A DNA stretch of 64,000 nucleotides from Burkholderiales bacterium (GTDB lineage Bacteria; Pseudomonadota; Gammaproteobacteria; Burkholderiales; Burkholderiaceae_D). Shown here piece after piece: positions 9,982-19,024 of the stretch. The translations under genes were made by a program, and so were the position numbers. The stretch's first letter is position 1. The number at the start of each line of letters is the position of its first letter. The notes under the pieces are model-generated. The model worked only from the letters and a program-made list of their open reading frames with translations. It had not been told where the DNA came from and searched no databases. The stretch spans positions 110,259-174,258 of the forward strand of contig JACPWS010000047.1 in assembly GCA_016196925.1 (NCBI GenBank). Direction: 5' to 3'.

Positions 9982-10723
9982 CAAACCTGCAGTTCACCCG
10001 ACCGCTATCGTGTCGCCAAAAGCTAGGCTCGGCGCAAACATAGAGATAGGCCCATTTTGCATCGTGCATGACAATGTGGAAATTGAAGATCACTGTGTAT
10101 TTGGGAGCCATTGCGAAATTGGTGTGCCGACATCGCTGTCGAACGGCAGTCCATTGCGCATAGCTGCGCACAGTTTAATTCGTTCGCATTCGATATTTTA
10201 TGAAGCGTCGCAATTCGGAGAAAGACTAGTCACTGGACACCGGGTCACGGTACGAGAACATACTCAGGCTGGAAAAAATCTGCAAATAGGTACGCTGTCT
10301 GATATTCAAGGCGACTGCAGAATTGGCGATTACGTACGCTTACATTCGAACGTACACATCGGGAAGCAATCGGTCATCGGCGATTTTGTCTGGATCTTCC
10401 CCTATGTGGTGCTGACCAACGATCCAACTCCGCCCAGCGATACCCTGCTCGGCTGTGAGGTCGGCGATTACAGTGCACTTGCCACCATGTCGGTGATTTT
10501 GCCGGGAGTTAAAATCGGCCAACACTGTCTGGTCGGCGCCCATGCCTGTGTCGGCAAGAACGTTCCAGATCACATGATCGCCGCCGGGGTCCCAGCCAAG
10601 ATCATCGGCCCAACCAGCAATATCAAGTTAAGGGACAGCAGCGGTGCCAGCGCCTACCCGTGGACTTCGCATTTCACTCGCGGCTATCCAGATGAAGTAA
10701 CTGCCTTATGGAAAAACAGTTGA
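9974..10723 (+). CDS. Hexapeptide-repeat acyltransferase, likely dTDP-3-amino-3,6-dideoxyhexose N-acyltransferase
   Basis: The 249-residue protein is built of left-handed beta-helix hexapeptide repeats over most of its length ([19 protein letters not shown], then many I-G-x-x-x repeats up to [12 protein letters not shown]). Between the ketoisomerase and the aminotransferase, the likely job is N-acylation (acetyl or other) of dTDP-Fuc3N or dTDP-Qui3N, as for FdtC/QdtC. It overlaps the previous gene by 8 bases. The first half is visibly poorer in GC than neighbouring genes, suggesting separate acquisition. The acyl donor cannot be read from the sequence. Confidence 0.75.
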   Translation: MADKPAVHPTAIVSPKARLGANIEIGPFCIVHDNVEIEDHCVFGSHCEIGVPTSLSNGSPLRIAAHSLIRSHSIFYEASQFGERLVTGHRVTVREHTQAGKNLQIGTLSDIQGDCRIGDYVRLHSNVHIGKQSVIGDFVWIFPYVVLTNDPTPPSDTLLGCEVGDYSALATMSVILPGVKIGQHCLVGAHACVGKNVPDHMIAAGVPAKIIGPTSNIKLRDSSGASAYPWTSHFTRGYPDEVTALWKNS

Positions 10724-10724
10724 C

Positions 10725-11840
10725 ATGAAACCCATCCCGTTTCTCGAACTCCAGTCACAACACCAGGATTTACGCGCCGAATTGAACCTGGCCTTTAACG
10801 AAGTGCTGGATAGCGGCTGGTTTATTCAGGGCCGGCAACTGGAAGCCTTTGAACAGGAATACGCAGCCTATTGCGGCAGCAAATATTGCATAGGAGTCGG
10901 CAACGGTCTCGATGCGCTACACCTGATCTTGCGCGCGTACGGCATAGGCGCCGGCGATGAAGTCATCGTGCCTTCGAATACCTATATCGCCAGCTGGCTG
11001 GCCGTCTCGTATGCGGGTGCGCGGCCGGTGCCGGTCGAACCCGATCTGCGTACCTACAACATCGATCCGGAAAGAGTAGCGGCCGCCATCACACCGCGTA
11101 CCAAGGCCATCATGGCGGTCCATCTGTATGGTCAGACCGCCGAGATGGATGCGCTGCGTGCACTGGCCGGACAGCACGGTCTGAAGCTGATCGAAGATGC
11201 GGCGCAATCGCAGGGCGCGACTTACCAGGGTAAACGTTCCGGCAACCTGGGCGACGCCGCCGGCCACAGTTTTTATCCCGGCAAAAACCTGGGTGCAATG
11301 GGCGACGCCGGCGCCGTCACGACCGATGACGCCGGACTCGCGCACAAGCTGCGCGGCTTGCGCAATTACGGTTCGCACATCAAATACCACAATGAAGTCA
11401 AAGGCTATAACTCGCGCCTGGATGAATTGCAAGCCGCGCTGTTGCGCGTTAAGTTGAAAAAACTGCCGGAATGGAACCGGCAAAGGCAGGCGCTGGCGCA
11501 ACGCTACCAGCAAGGCTTGCAGGATTTACCGGGGCTGACTTTGCCCTATGTGCCGGCCTGGGCCGAGCCGGTCTGGCATCTGTACGTGGTGCGCCACGCA
11601 CAGCGCGACGCTTTGCAACAGCATCTGCAGGCGGCCGGCATAGGCAGCATGATCCACTACCCGATTCCACCGCATCTGCAAGGCGCTTACCGGGAAATGG
11701 GCTTGGCCGCAGGCAGCCTGCCGCTGTCCGAGCAAATCCACGCCGAAGTGCTGAGCTTGCCGCTCGACCCTTATCTGCCTGCGGAAAGCGTAGAGCGCGT
11801 GATCGCCGCGGTGCGCGAATTCGCCATCGGGGCCAGATGA
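10725..11840 (+). CDS. fdtB: dTDP-3-oxo-6-deoxyhexose aminotransferase (FdtB/QdtB type)
   Basis: PLP-dependent DegT/DnrJ/EryC1-family aminotransferase that places the amino group at C3 of the ketoisomerase product. The 371 residues include [15 protein letters not shown], the phosphate-contacting EDAAQSQGA, the PLP lysine in [15 protein letters not shown], and the C-terminal [11 protein letters not shown]. It begins one base after the acyltransferase stop and overlaps the flippase gene by ATGA. Together with fdtA and the acyltransferase it forms a complete 3-acylamino sugar branch. Confidence 0.92.
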   Translation: MKPIPFLELQSQHQDLRAELNLAFNEVLDSGWFIQGRQLEAFEQEYAAYCGSKYCIGVGNGLDALHLILRAYGIGAGDEVIVPSNTYIASWLAVSYAGARPVPVEPDLRTYNIDPERVAAAITPRTKAIMAVHLYGQTAEMDALRALAGQHGLKLIEDAAQSQGATYQGKRSGNLGDAAGHSFYPGKNLGAMGDAGAVTTDDAGLAHKLRGLRNYGSHIKYHNEVKGYNSRLDELQAALLRVKLKKLPEWNRQRQALAQRYQQGLQDLPGLTLPYVPAWAEPVWHLYVVRHAQRDALQQHLQAAGIGSMIHYPIPPHLQGAYREMGLAAGSLPLSEQIHAEVLSLPLDPYLPAESVERVIAAVREFAIGAR

Positions 11841-13084
11841 GCCTGATCCGCACCAGCCTGCTGAATGCAATCGCCGTCTTGGTCAGGATGCTGACCATGC
11901 TGGGTCTCAACAAACTGCTGGCAGTCTACGTAGGGCCGGCCGGCTATGCGGTGATCGGGCAGTTTCAAAATGCCGTGACGATGATCTTGTCGTTTGCCAG
12001 CGGTGCCATCTCCACCGGCGTCACCAAGTACACGGCTGAGTATACCGATGATGTCTCTGCACAGCACAGAGTCTGGAGCACCGCCGCCAGATTGTCGCTG
12101 GCGAGTTCACTGCTGGTATCGCTGCTGATCGCCGTTTTTCATGAAGTCCTCGCGCTACGTCTATTGCAGGACGCTGCCTTGTCCGGCGTATTCCTGTGGC
12201 TGGCTGCCGGTTTGACGCTATTCGTACTGAATACCTTGCTGCTGGCCATCCTGAACGGTAAGAAAGCAGTCGCCGCCTATGTGGCCGCCAACATCGCCAC
12301 CAGTCTGGTCACGCTGCTGGCGACCTGGCTGCTGGCCAGATACTGGGGTTTGTACGGCGCCTTGGTGGCGCTGGCGATCAACCAATCGGTGGTGGCCTTG
12401 CTTACCCTGGCGCTGAGTCTGCGCAACGGCTGGTTCGCATGGCGGCATTTTTTCGGACCGGCAGACACGGCTATGCTGCGCAAGTTGGGAAGCTATGCCT
12501 TAATGTCCATGGTGACGGCACTGGTGATACCGGTCAGCCAGTTGCTGATCCGCGAACATCTGGCGCGCAATTTCGGCTGGAGCAATGCAGGTTACTGGCA
12601 GGCAGTAACGCGCATCAGCGATATGTACCTGATGCTGATCACCTCCACTCTGACGGTTTACTATCTGCCGCGTTTGTCGGAAATCAAACAGGCTGCCGAA
12701 CTGAAAAGAGAAATCTGGCACGTGTATAAGTTTGTCTTGCCGCTGACGGTGCTAGGTGCCGTGCTGGTGTATCTGCTACGCGACTGGATGTTGTGGCTGG
12801 TGTTTACCGAAGACTTCCGGCCGATGCTAAAGTTACTGGCGTGGCAATTGACAGGCGACGTGATCAAGATAGGAAGCTGGGTGCTCAGTTTTGTCATGCT
12901 GGGGCGCGCAATGACCAAGCCGTATGTCATCACCGAAATCGCCTTCAGCGCCAGCCTGGTATTGCTGACCTATGTCTTGACACCGTATTTTGGTTTACCA
13001 GGTGCGGTACTGGCATTCGCGATCAACTATCTGTTGTATTGGCTCAGCATGGCTCACATAATGAATAAATATGCCTACCGCTGA
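11837..13084 (+). CDS. wzxE: WzxE-like O-unit flippase
   Basis: The 415-residue integral membrane protein of the MOP/polysaccharide transporter superfamily has about 12 hydrophobic segments. It starts [19 protein letters not shown] in the ATGA overlap with the aminotransferase. Stretches such as [32 protein letters not shown] and FAWQL-type [17 protein letters not shown] closely resemble the E. coli enterobacterial common antigen flippase WzxE. It should flip the undecaprenyl-diphosphate-linked oligosaccharide to the periplasmic face. The match to WzxE agrees with an acylamino-dideoxyhexose repeat unit, but substrate specificity is inference. Confidence 0.9.
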   Translation: MSLIRTSLLNAIAVLVRMLTMLGLNKLLAVYVGPAGYAVIGQFQNAVTMILSFASGAISTGVTKYTAEYTDDVSAQHRVWSTAARLSLASSLLVSLLIAVFHEVLALRLLQDAALSGVFLWLAAGLTLFVLNTLLLAILNGKKAVAAYVAANIATSLVTLLATWLLARYWGLYGALVALAINQSVVALLTLALSLRNGWFAWRHFFGPADTAMLRKLGSYALMSMVTALVIPVSQLLIREHLARNFGWSNAGYWQAVTRISDMYLMLITSTLTVYYLPRLSEIKQAAELKREIWHVYKFVLPLTVLGAVLVYLLRDWMLWLVFTEDFRPMLKLLAWQLTGDVIKIGSWVLSFVMLGRAMTKPYVITEIAFSASLVLLTYVLTPYFGLPGAVLAFAINYLLYWLSMAHIMNKYAYR

Positions 13085-14507
13085 ACTGCATCAATTCATA
13101 CAAAGCTGCAGTGCGCGCATATTGCGCACAACGGATCTTGAACAAGCTATGCGGCGCGCACGTTTTCTCGGCGAGCTGCTCTGGAAAAACAATCTGGGCA
13201 TATATCAGCTGGCAGAATTGGAAACGCAGCTGCTGCAACGATATGCCGGGTTGTTCACGCTACCGTATCAGTCCGCGCCGCGCCGCGCTTACCTGCACGT
13301 ACTCAGCAAAGCCTATGACAGCGGCGGCCACACACGCATCGCAGAACATCTGTTGCACAGCGAACTGTTGCAAGACGCCGGCGTACTGGTCAGTGAAAAA
13401 GCGCAAACACTGAGTTTAAATAAGTTGCAAAGGGCCAAGCACGGCTGCGTAGTCTTGCCGAGAATGCGGAACAGCCGGCAAAAGATACAGCGATTATTGG
13501 AGCATTTTGCGCAATATACGACGCTGCTGCTGCATATTCATCCGCATGACATAGAGACTGTCATGGCGGCGGCAATGGCGAAAAAATTCTGCGGGACTAG
13601 CGTGTATCTATACAATCATGCAGACCACGTGTTCTCGTATGGTTACGGCGTCATGGACAAGGTGCTGGAAATCAGTTATTTCGGCTGGGATTTGCGCGCA
13701 GCGCGCGGCACGCTGGATAAGTCGGTGTACGTCGGCATCCCGTTGAAACTGGCGGCAGCAGAGAAAAACCAAGCACCGCGTACGGCACTTCCCGAGGGGC
13801 ACATCGCGACGGCCGGCACCGCCTACAAATACCGGCCCAGCCTCGGCTATTCCTTCCCGGAATTTGCACAGCAACTAGTCGCAACATCAAAAAAGGACTT
13901 GGTGCTGATAGGCCCACGCCTGCTGCTTGACTGGTGGTGGTGGCGCGCCGCCAGACAGATGGGCCAGCACGCGCATTTTCATCCGCGCATGCCTTACCAG
14001 CAATACCTGGATTTCATGGCGCACGCCAGTCTGTATGTGGACAGCTTTCCCATGACCGGCGGCACCGCCTTTGCGGAGGTCGTCAGCCAGGGCTTGCCCT
14101 GCTTCGGCATACTGACCGGGGCGCACGGCTATTCTCCCGCCGATCAATTAAAATCGCCGAGCCAGGCCGCACTCTTGCAAGACATCCTAGCCTATCTGCA
14201 AAACCCCGTCAGGCCAAGCGTGGATCAGGCGGCAGTCATACAACAAGTCAGGCAGGTACATGCCGTGGAACAGGTTGCGCTCAGGATCAGCCGCGCCGGA
14301 CTCATGAGTAAAGAGGAAAGCGCTCCGACCTGGGCTAATCCGGCAGCGATACGCGTCGATTTTTATGAGAAAATCTCGGCCTCAGCCAAGGTATTTGCCC
14401 CGACTGTGCATTGCCGCCCGGACTGGAAACTGAGCCTGCTGTTTTTGCGCTTCTGGATACAAAGCCGGAAGCACTCTGCCTTAATCAAAAATAAGATCAA
14501 TCTATGA
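13071..14507 (+). CDS. Putative GT-B-like glycosyltransferase of the O-unit cluster
   Basis: The 478-residue protein has no signal peptide. The C-terminal half has a nucleotide-sugar-transferase-like pattern: FHPRMPYQQYLDFMAHAS, then VDSFPMTGGTAFAEVVSQGLP and GILTGAHGYSPADQ. This resembles the donor-binding half of GT-B enzymes including OGT-like proteins. The N-terminal half (GGHTRIAEHLL) is also compatible with GT-B. It overlaps wzx by 14 bases and the next glycosyltransferase by 4, so it is part of the operon. Sugar and linkage are unknown; it could add the 3-acylamino sugar. Confidence 0.65.
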   Translation: MPTAELHQFIQSCSARILRTTDLEQAMRRARFLGELLWKNNLGIYQLAELETQLLQRYAGLFTLPYQSAPRRAYLHVLSKAYDSGGHTRIAEHLLHSELLQDAGVLVSEKAQTLSLNKLQRAKHGCVVLPRMRNSRQKIQRLLEHFAQYTTLLLHIHPHDIETVMAAAMAKKFCGTSVYLYNHADHVFSYGYGVMDKVLEISYFGWDLRAARGTLDKSVYVGIPLKLAAAEKNQAPRTALPEGHIATAGTAYKYRPSLGYSFPEFAQQLVATSKKDLVLIGPRLLLDWWWWRAARQMGQHAHFHPRMPYQQYLDFMAHASLYVDSFPMTGGTAFAEVVSQGLPCFGILTGAHGYSPADQLKSPSQAALLQDILAYLQNPVRPSVDQAAVIQQVRQVHAVEQVALRISRAGLMSKEESAPTWANPAAIRVDFYEKISASAKVFAPTVHCRPDWKLSLLFLRFWIQSRKHSALIKNKINL

Positions 14508-15295
14508 TCCACATCGCCATCGTCAGCCACGGCCATGAAAACCTGTTGATCACAGGTGGACTGGGCGGTTTGCTGGAAGCCGACGCACAACTGAAGGTCT
14601 GGCTCAAGGACAATAAGCCGAGCGTGGCGTTAAAACAGTTTTGCGCGCAGCACGCGGTTGCCTACACTGACGCCAGCCCCGGCCTCGGTTTTGGCGACAA
14701 CAATAATTTCCTGTTCGAACAGATAGGCAGAGAAGCCGGCTTTCAGGCCGGCGACAGTTTCATCGTGATGAACCCGGATATCGCGACCGATGCCGCCACC
14801 CTGCGTCAGCTGGTGCGGCAGATGCGGCAAGACGCCTTTCCGCTGGCCACGCTGAACCTGTACCGCGACGCCGGCTACCGGCAAGCCGATACCAATATCC
14901 GCCGTTTCCCCGATCTGTGGACGCCCTTGCGCGCCTTGCGCGATCGTTCGCTGACGCGGCCCTACGACAAGGCCGCGCTCGTCGAGGCTTGCCACGTCGA
15001 CTGGGCCTCGGGTGCCTTGCTGGCTTTCGATGCGGCGCATTACCAAGCCTTGCAAGGTTTCGATCCGCACTATTTCATGTATTTCGAAGACGTCGATCTG
15101 TGTTACCGCTCGCGCCAGTTGCTCGGCAAGGGCGTGCGCTATTATCCACAACTGCGCGCCATCCATGCTGCGGCGCGCCAGAATCGCCAGCTCGGTTCGC
15201 GCCATGCATCCTGGTTCTTCCGCAGTTTCCTGACTTTCCTGGCGCGCCGCTATTTCGTTTACGGCCGGCGCCAGCCGCGCCCGCAGGCAGTATGA
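14504..15295 (+). CDS. GT2-family glycosyltransferase, rhamnosyltransferase-like
   Basis: The 263-residue GT-A fold protein starts MIHIAIVSHGHE. It has the acceptor-side motif GFGDNNNFLF, the metal-binding MNPDI (as DxD substitute), SGALLAFDAAHYQALQGFD and YFMYFEDVDLCYR. These resemble WbbL-type rhamnosyltransferases that act on lipid-linked GlcNAc. With the rmlBACD genes upstream, transfer of rhamnose from dTDP-rhamnose is the most likely role. Start and end both lie in 4-base overlaps with neighbours. Confidence 0.82.
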   Translation: MIHIAIVSHGHENLLITGGLGGLLEADAQLKVWLKDNKPSVALKQFCAQHAVAYTDASPGLGFGDNNNFLFEQIGREAGFQAGDSFIVMNPDIATDAATLRQLVRQMRQDAFPLATLNLYRDAGYRQADTNIRRFPDLWTPLRALRDRSLTRPYDKAALVEACHVDWASGALLAFDAAHYQALQGFDPHYFMYFEDVDLCYRSRQLLGKGVRYYPQLRAIHAAARQNRQLGSRHASWFFRSFLTFLARRYFVYGRRQPRPQAV

Positions 15296-16251
15296 ACGCC
15301 ATGAACAAAACTATCGTATTGACCGGCGCCAGCGGCTTCGTCGGCGGCGCCATCGCACGCGCCTTGCTGCGGCAGGGCGAACATCTGGTCTGCCCCAGCC
15401 GTCAGCCGCTGTCCTGGCAAGCAGAACAGATGCGCAATCCGCCGATGACTGAGCTGGCGCCTGACTCCGACTGGTCGGACTGCCTGCGCGCTGCGGAGAT
15501 CGTGATCCACTGCGCGGCACGCGTGCATGTGATGCAGGAAGCGGCGCTCGATCCCCTGGCGGAATTCCGCCGTGTCAATGTCGCCGCCACACTTAACCTG
15601 GCGCGCCAGGCCGCCGCGGCCGGGGTCAGGCAATTCGTGTTTTTAAGTTCGGTCAAAGTCAACGGCGAGGCGACCCTGCCCGGTCAGCCATTTACCGAAA
15701 ACAGCCCACCGCAACCGCAGGACGCCTACGGCGTCTCTAAGCTGGAAGCGGAAAGCGCCTTGCTGGCGCTGGGCCGGGAGACGGGCATGGCGATCACCAT
15801 CGTCCGCCCGCCGCTGGTGTATGGCCCCGGCGTCAAGGCGAATTTTCTCAGCATGTTGCGCTGGGTGAAAAAAGGCCTGCAGCTGCCGCTGGCCAGCATC
15901 CATAACCGGCGTAGCTTCGTGTATCTGGAGAATCTGGTCAGCCTGGTGTTATGCTGCCTGCGCCATGCGCAAGCGGGCCAGCAGGTATTTCTGGTGTCGG
16001 ACGACTGCGATGTCGCTACCCCGGATTTGCTGCGGGGCTGCGCGGCCGCGCTCGGGCTCAGGGCCAGGCTCTTGCCTTGCCCGCCGGCGCTGCTGTATGG
16101 TCTGGCCAGGCTGGCCGGCAGACCGGCGGCGGCCGGGCGTCTCTGCCAGTCGCTGCAAGTCGATATCGCCAAGGCCAGGACCGTGCTGGGCTGGGTCCCG
16201 CCGTATACTCTGGAACAAGGCTTGCGCGCCACCACCTCCACCCTGAAATGA
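15292..16251 (+). CDS. NAD-dependent epimerase/dehydratase (SDR, UDP-hexose 4-epimerase-like)
   Basis: The 319-residue extended SDR starts MNAMNKTIVLTGASGFVGGA in an ATGA overlap. It has the glycine motif GASGFVG, HCAARVHVMQE, and YGVSKLEAE as the catalytic YxxxK. It is followed at once by the initiating sugar-phosphate transferase. This gene pair is common in O-antigen clusters, where such SDRs (WbpV/Gne-like) set the C4 configuration of the UDP-N-acetylhexosamine or reduce a 4-keto group before transfer to lipid. The exact substrate is inference. Confidence 0.75.
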   Translation: MNAMNKTIVLTGASGFVGGAIARALLRQGEHLVCPSRQPLSWQAEQMRNPPMTELAPDSDWSDCLRAAEIVIHCAARVHVMQEAALDPLAEFRRVNVAATLNLARQAAAAGVRQFVFLSSVKVNGEATLPGQPFTENSPPQPQDAYGVSKLEAESALLALGRETGMAITIVRPPLVYGPGVKANFLSMLRWVKKGLQLPLASIHNRRSFVYLENLVSLVLCCLRHAQAGQQVFLVSDDCDVATPDLLRGCAAALGLRARLLPCPPALLYGLARLAGRPAAAGRLCQSLQVDIAKARTVLGWVPPYTLEQGLRATTSTLK

Positions 16252-16252
16252 T

Positions 16253-16816
16253 ATGTTGAAACGTTGCTTCGATCTGTTTGTTGCACTGGCCGCCAGCCTG
16301 ATTTTGTTGCTACCGCTACTGTTGGTGGCCATCGCCGTGCGCCTGACTTCGCGCGGCCCTATCGTGTATTGGTCGGAGCGGGTCGGCCGGCAAAATAAGA
16401 TTTTCAAAATGCCGAAATTCCGTAGCATGCGTATCGATACGCCGGCCGTCGCCACCCATCTGCTCGGTGACCCGGACCGGTATCTGACGCCTATCGGCTC
16501 CTTTCTCAGGAAATCCAGCCTCGATGAATTGCCGCAATTGTGGAGCATACTGAAAGGCGACATGAGCCTGGTCGGCCCGCGCCCAGCCCTGTTCAACCAG
16601 CACGACCTGATCGCGCTGCGCACCGAAAAGTCTGTACACACCATCCTGCCCGGTCTGACCGGCTGGGCCCAGATCAACGGCCGCGACGAATTGCCGATCC
16701 CGGCCAAGGTGGAACTGGATGCGTATTACCTGCAGCATCGCTCGCTGAGTCTGGATATCCGCATCCTGTGCCTGACGTTTTTAAAAGTTTTGCGCCGCGA
16801 CGGCATCACGCATTGA
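16253..16816 (+). CDS. Initiating undecaprenyl-phosphate sugar-1-phosphate transferase (PglC/WcaJ family)
   Basis: The 187-residue protein is the small, single-domain form. It has one N-terminal hydrophobic re-entrant segment (LFVALAASLILLLPLLLVAI) and the catalytic core with KFRSMR, the LRKSSLDELPQ acid pair, MSLVGPRP and GLTGWAQINGRD. Enzymes of this family move a sugar phosphate from a UDP sugar to undecaprenyl phosphate at the inner membrane, starting repeat-unit assembly. It starts one base after the SDR stop. With the WbpM-like gene next door, the first sugar may be a 6-deoxy-N-acetylhexosamine or a bacillosamine-like sugar, which is inference. Confidence 0.92.
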   Translation: MLKRCFDLFVALAASLILLLPLLLVAIAVRLTSRGPIVYWSERVGRQNKIFKMPKFRSMRIDTPAVATHLLGDPDRYLTPIGSFLRKSSLDELPQLWSILKGDMSLVGPRPALFNQHDLIALRTEKSVHTILPGLTGWAQINGRDELPIPAKVELDAYYLQHRSLSLDIRILCLTFLKVLRRDGITH

Positions 16817-16832
16817 AGAAAGAAACGCCACC

Positions 16833-18761
16833 ATGATGCTCTCTCTGCTCAATTTGCCGCGCCTGTACAAGCAAGCACTGGCCGCATTGCTGGATGCAGT
16901 CTGTCTGCCGCTGATCTTTATCCTGGCGATCTGGCTGCGCTACGACGGCTTCGACGCGGACTTGTTCGCGCATTATTTCTGGCTGATTATCGCCGCGCCC
17001 GTGATCACGCTACCGGTCTTTATCCGCATCGGGCTGTACCGCGCCGTGATCCGTTTCATCGACCAGAAGATCGTCAGCGTGGTGCTGTTCGGCGTCAGCG
17101 CTGCGGTCTTGTTGCTGGCCTTTCTCAGCATCATGCTGCACATCATGCCCTTGTCGCGCGCGGTGTTCGGCTTTTTTTGGGCCGGCTCTATCCTGTATGT
17201 CGCCGCCAGCCGTTTTCTGGCGCGCGGCCTGTTGTTACAGGCGGGCCAGGCCGGCGATGCGATCGGCGTGGCGATCTACGGCGCCGGCAAGGCCGGGGCG
17301 CAACTGGCGACTGCGCTGCGTGCCGGCGGCGAACACCTGTGCGTCGCCTTCATCGACGACAAGCCAGGTTTGCATGGCAGCACCATAGGCGGCATCAAGG
17401 TATTCGCTCCCGGCCAATTGGCGAAACTGGCGGCGCAGCATGAAATCCAAGAAGTCTTGCTGGCCATGCCCAGTATTTCCAAGACGAGGCAAAAGCAGAT
17501 TCTGGATCAGCTCGAGCCGCTGAAACTGAAGATCAGGGTCACCCCTTCCATCCAGAGCCTGGTGAACGGCGAATTGCGCTTGCAGGATGTGCGCGAAGTC
17601 GAGATCGAGGATTTGCTGGGGCGCGATCAGGTGGAGCCGGATGCGCGCCTGCTGAGCATCTGCATCAGCGGCCGGCGCGTGCTGGTCAGCGGCGCCGGCG
17701 GCTCTATAGGCTCGGAACTGTGCCGCCAGATCCTGCGCCAGCGCCCGGCGCAACTGGTATTGCTGGAAATGTCGGAATACGCCTTGTATGCGATCGAGCA
17801 AGAGTTGAATGGCTTGCGCCAGCAACTGAAGCTCGATCTCGACATCCTGCCCTTCCTCGGCTCGATCCACGACAGCGCACGCCTGGCGCAAATCTTCGCC
17901 GGTTGCCAGATCGACACCGTGTACCACGCGGCCGCCTATAAGCACGTGCCGCTGGTCGAGCACAATCCTGTGGCCGGCATCCGCAACAACGCCTTCGGCA
18001 CGCTGGCGCTGGCGCAGGCGGCGATCAAGGCCGGCGTCAAGAATTTCGTGCTGATCTCGACCGACAAGGCGGTGCGCCCGACCAATGTGATGGGCGCCAC
18101 CAAGCGTCTGGCCGAGCTGATCTTGCAAGCCTGCGCGCGCCAGCAGCACGCCACCCGCTTTTGCATGGTGCGCTTCGGGAATGTGCTCGGTTCTTCCGGC
18201 TCGGTGGTGCCGCTGTTCCGCAAGCAAATCATGGCCGGCGGGCCGATCACCCTGACCCATCCCGAGATCACGCGCTATTTCATGACGATACCGGAAGCCG
18301 CGCAACTGGTGCTGCAAGCCGGCGCCATGGGCGAAGGCGGCGACGTGTTCGTGCTGGACATGGGCGATCCGGTGCGCATCATCGACCTGGCGCGGCGCAT
18401 GGTGCACTTAAGCGGACTGGAAGTGAAATCCGAAACCTCGCCGGAAGGGACGATAGAAATCCAGCATGTCGGCCTGCGCCCCGGCGAGAAACTGTATGAA
18501 GAATTGCTGATCGGCGATCATGTCGAAGGCACCAACCACCCGCTGATCATGCGCGCCCAGGAAAACGAAATCCCCTGGCAAGTGCTGCAGCCCTTGCTGC
18601 AACAACTGGAGCAAGCCTGCGACGCCTTTGATCACGCGCAAATCCGCGCCCTGTTGCAGCAAACAGTGGCAGAATACGCTCCGCAATGCGGTATCGAGGA
18701 TTTGCTGTGGCAGGCGCAGCCGGCTGCGGCCGGTGCGACTGGCGCGCCGCTGTTGCACTGA
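16833..18761 (+). CDS. WbpM/PglF-family UDP-N-acetylglucosamine 4,6-dehydratase
   Basis: Membrane-anchored dehydratase that converts UDP-GlcNAc to UDP-4-keto-6-deoxy-HexNAc. The 642 residues comprise about four N-terminal membrane helices (to residue 130), a first Rossmann region (GAGKAGAQLATAL), and the catalytic SDR domain from about 285 (GAGGSIGSELCRQIL, YHAAAYKHVPLVE). The active-site stretch is STDKAVRPTNVMGATK near residue 408. The Tyr of the usual YxxxK is Met, as described for WbpM. It is the last gene of the O-unit operon, 16 bases after the sugar transferase. Confidence 0.93.
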   Translation: MMLSLLNLPRLYKQALAALLDAVCLPLIFILAIWLRYDGFDADLFAHYFWLIIAAPVITLPVFIRIGLYRAVIRFIDQKIVSVVLFGVSAAVLLLAFLSIMLHIMPLSRAVFGFFWAGSILYVAASRFLARGLLLQAGQAGDAIGVAIYGAGKAGAQLATALRAGGEHLCVAFIDDKPGLHGSTIGGIKVFAPGQLAKLAAQHEIQEVLLAMPSISKTRQKQILDQLEPLKLKIRVTPSIQSLVNGELRLQDVREVEIEDLLGRDQVEPDARLLSICISGRRVLVSGAGGSIGSELCRQILRQRPAQLVLLEMSEYALYAIEQELNGLRQQLKLDLDILPFLGSIHDSARLAQIFAGCQIDTVYHAAAYKHVPLVEHNPVAGIRNNAFGTLALAQAAIKAGVKNFVLISTDKAVRPTNVMGATKRLAELILQACARQQHATRFCMVRFGNVLGSSGSVVPLFRKQIMAGGPITLTHPEITRYFMTIPEAAQLVLQAGAMGEGGDVFVLDMGDPVRIIDLARRMVHLSGLEVKSETSPEGTIEIQHVGLRPGEKLYEELLIGDHVEGTNHPLIMRAQENEIPWQVLQPLLQQLEQACDAFDHAQIRALLQQTVAEYAPQCGIEDLLWQAQPAAAGATGAPLLH

Positions 18762-18772
18762 TTATTTTGTCG

Positions 18773-18970
18773 ACGAAAGACACGAAAGGCACGAAAAAAA
18801 ACGAAACCTTCGCTATGTCATTCCCGCGCAGGCCGGAACCCAGTGTCGTAATAGCCAAAAGTCGCTGGATCCCTGCCTGCGCAGGGATGACGACTTTAAG
18901 GTTGCGGGTGAACTGAATGGCGTTCGGATCTAAGCCATTGTTTCCCTTTCGTGCTTTTCGTGTCTTTCGT
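18773..18970. repeat. 198-bp nested inverted repeat with a 24-bp terminal arm
   Basis: The outer arms 18773-18796 and 18947-18970 are inverted copies, 23 of 24 bases matching, built of ACGAAAGACACGAAA-type units. Between them sits a 75-bp copy of the dispersed GTCATTCC palindrome (18817-18891). It fills most of the gap between the O-unit operon and the phosphomannomutase gene, and could form a large hairpin that ends or attenuates the operon transcript. Confidence 0.85.
18817..18891. repeat. Dispersed GTCATTCC palindromic repeat, copy 1
   Basis: A 75-bp imperfect palindrome starts GTCATTCCCGCG and ends GCAGGGATGAC, with an internal CTGGATCC arm. It belongs to the same family as 21661-21735, 27185-27333 and 34654-34724. 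It resembles widespread intergenic palindromes of the dRS3/REP type in Proteobacteria. Confidence 0.85.
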
Positions 18971-19024
18971 GGACCCGATTTTTGCTTTTAGAATTTCCCA
19001 CATTTACTTTTACTCCCGACCATC

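Noticed and set aside
17235..18407. 390-codon minus-strand frame inside the WbpM/PglF-like gene
   Set aside because: Antisense shadow; the plus-strand protein carries all conserved motifs.
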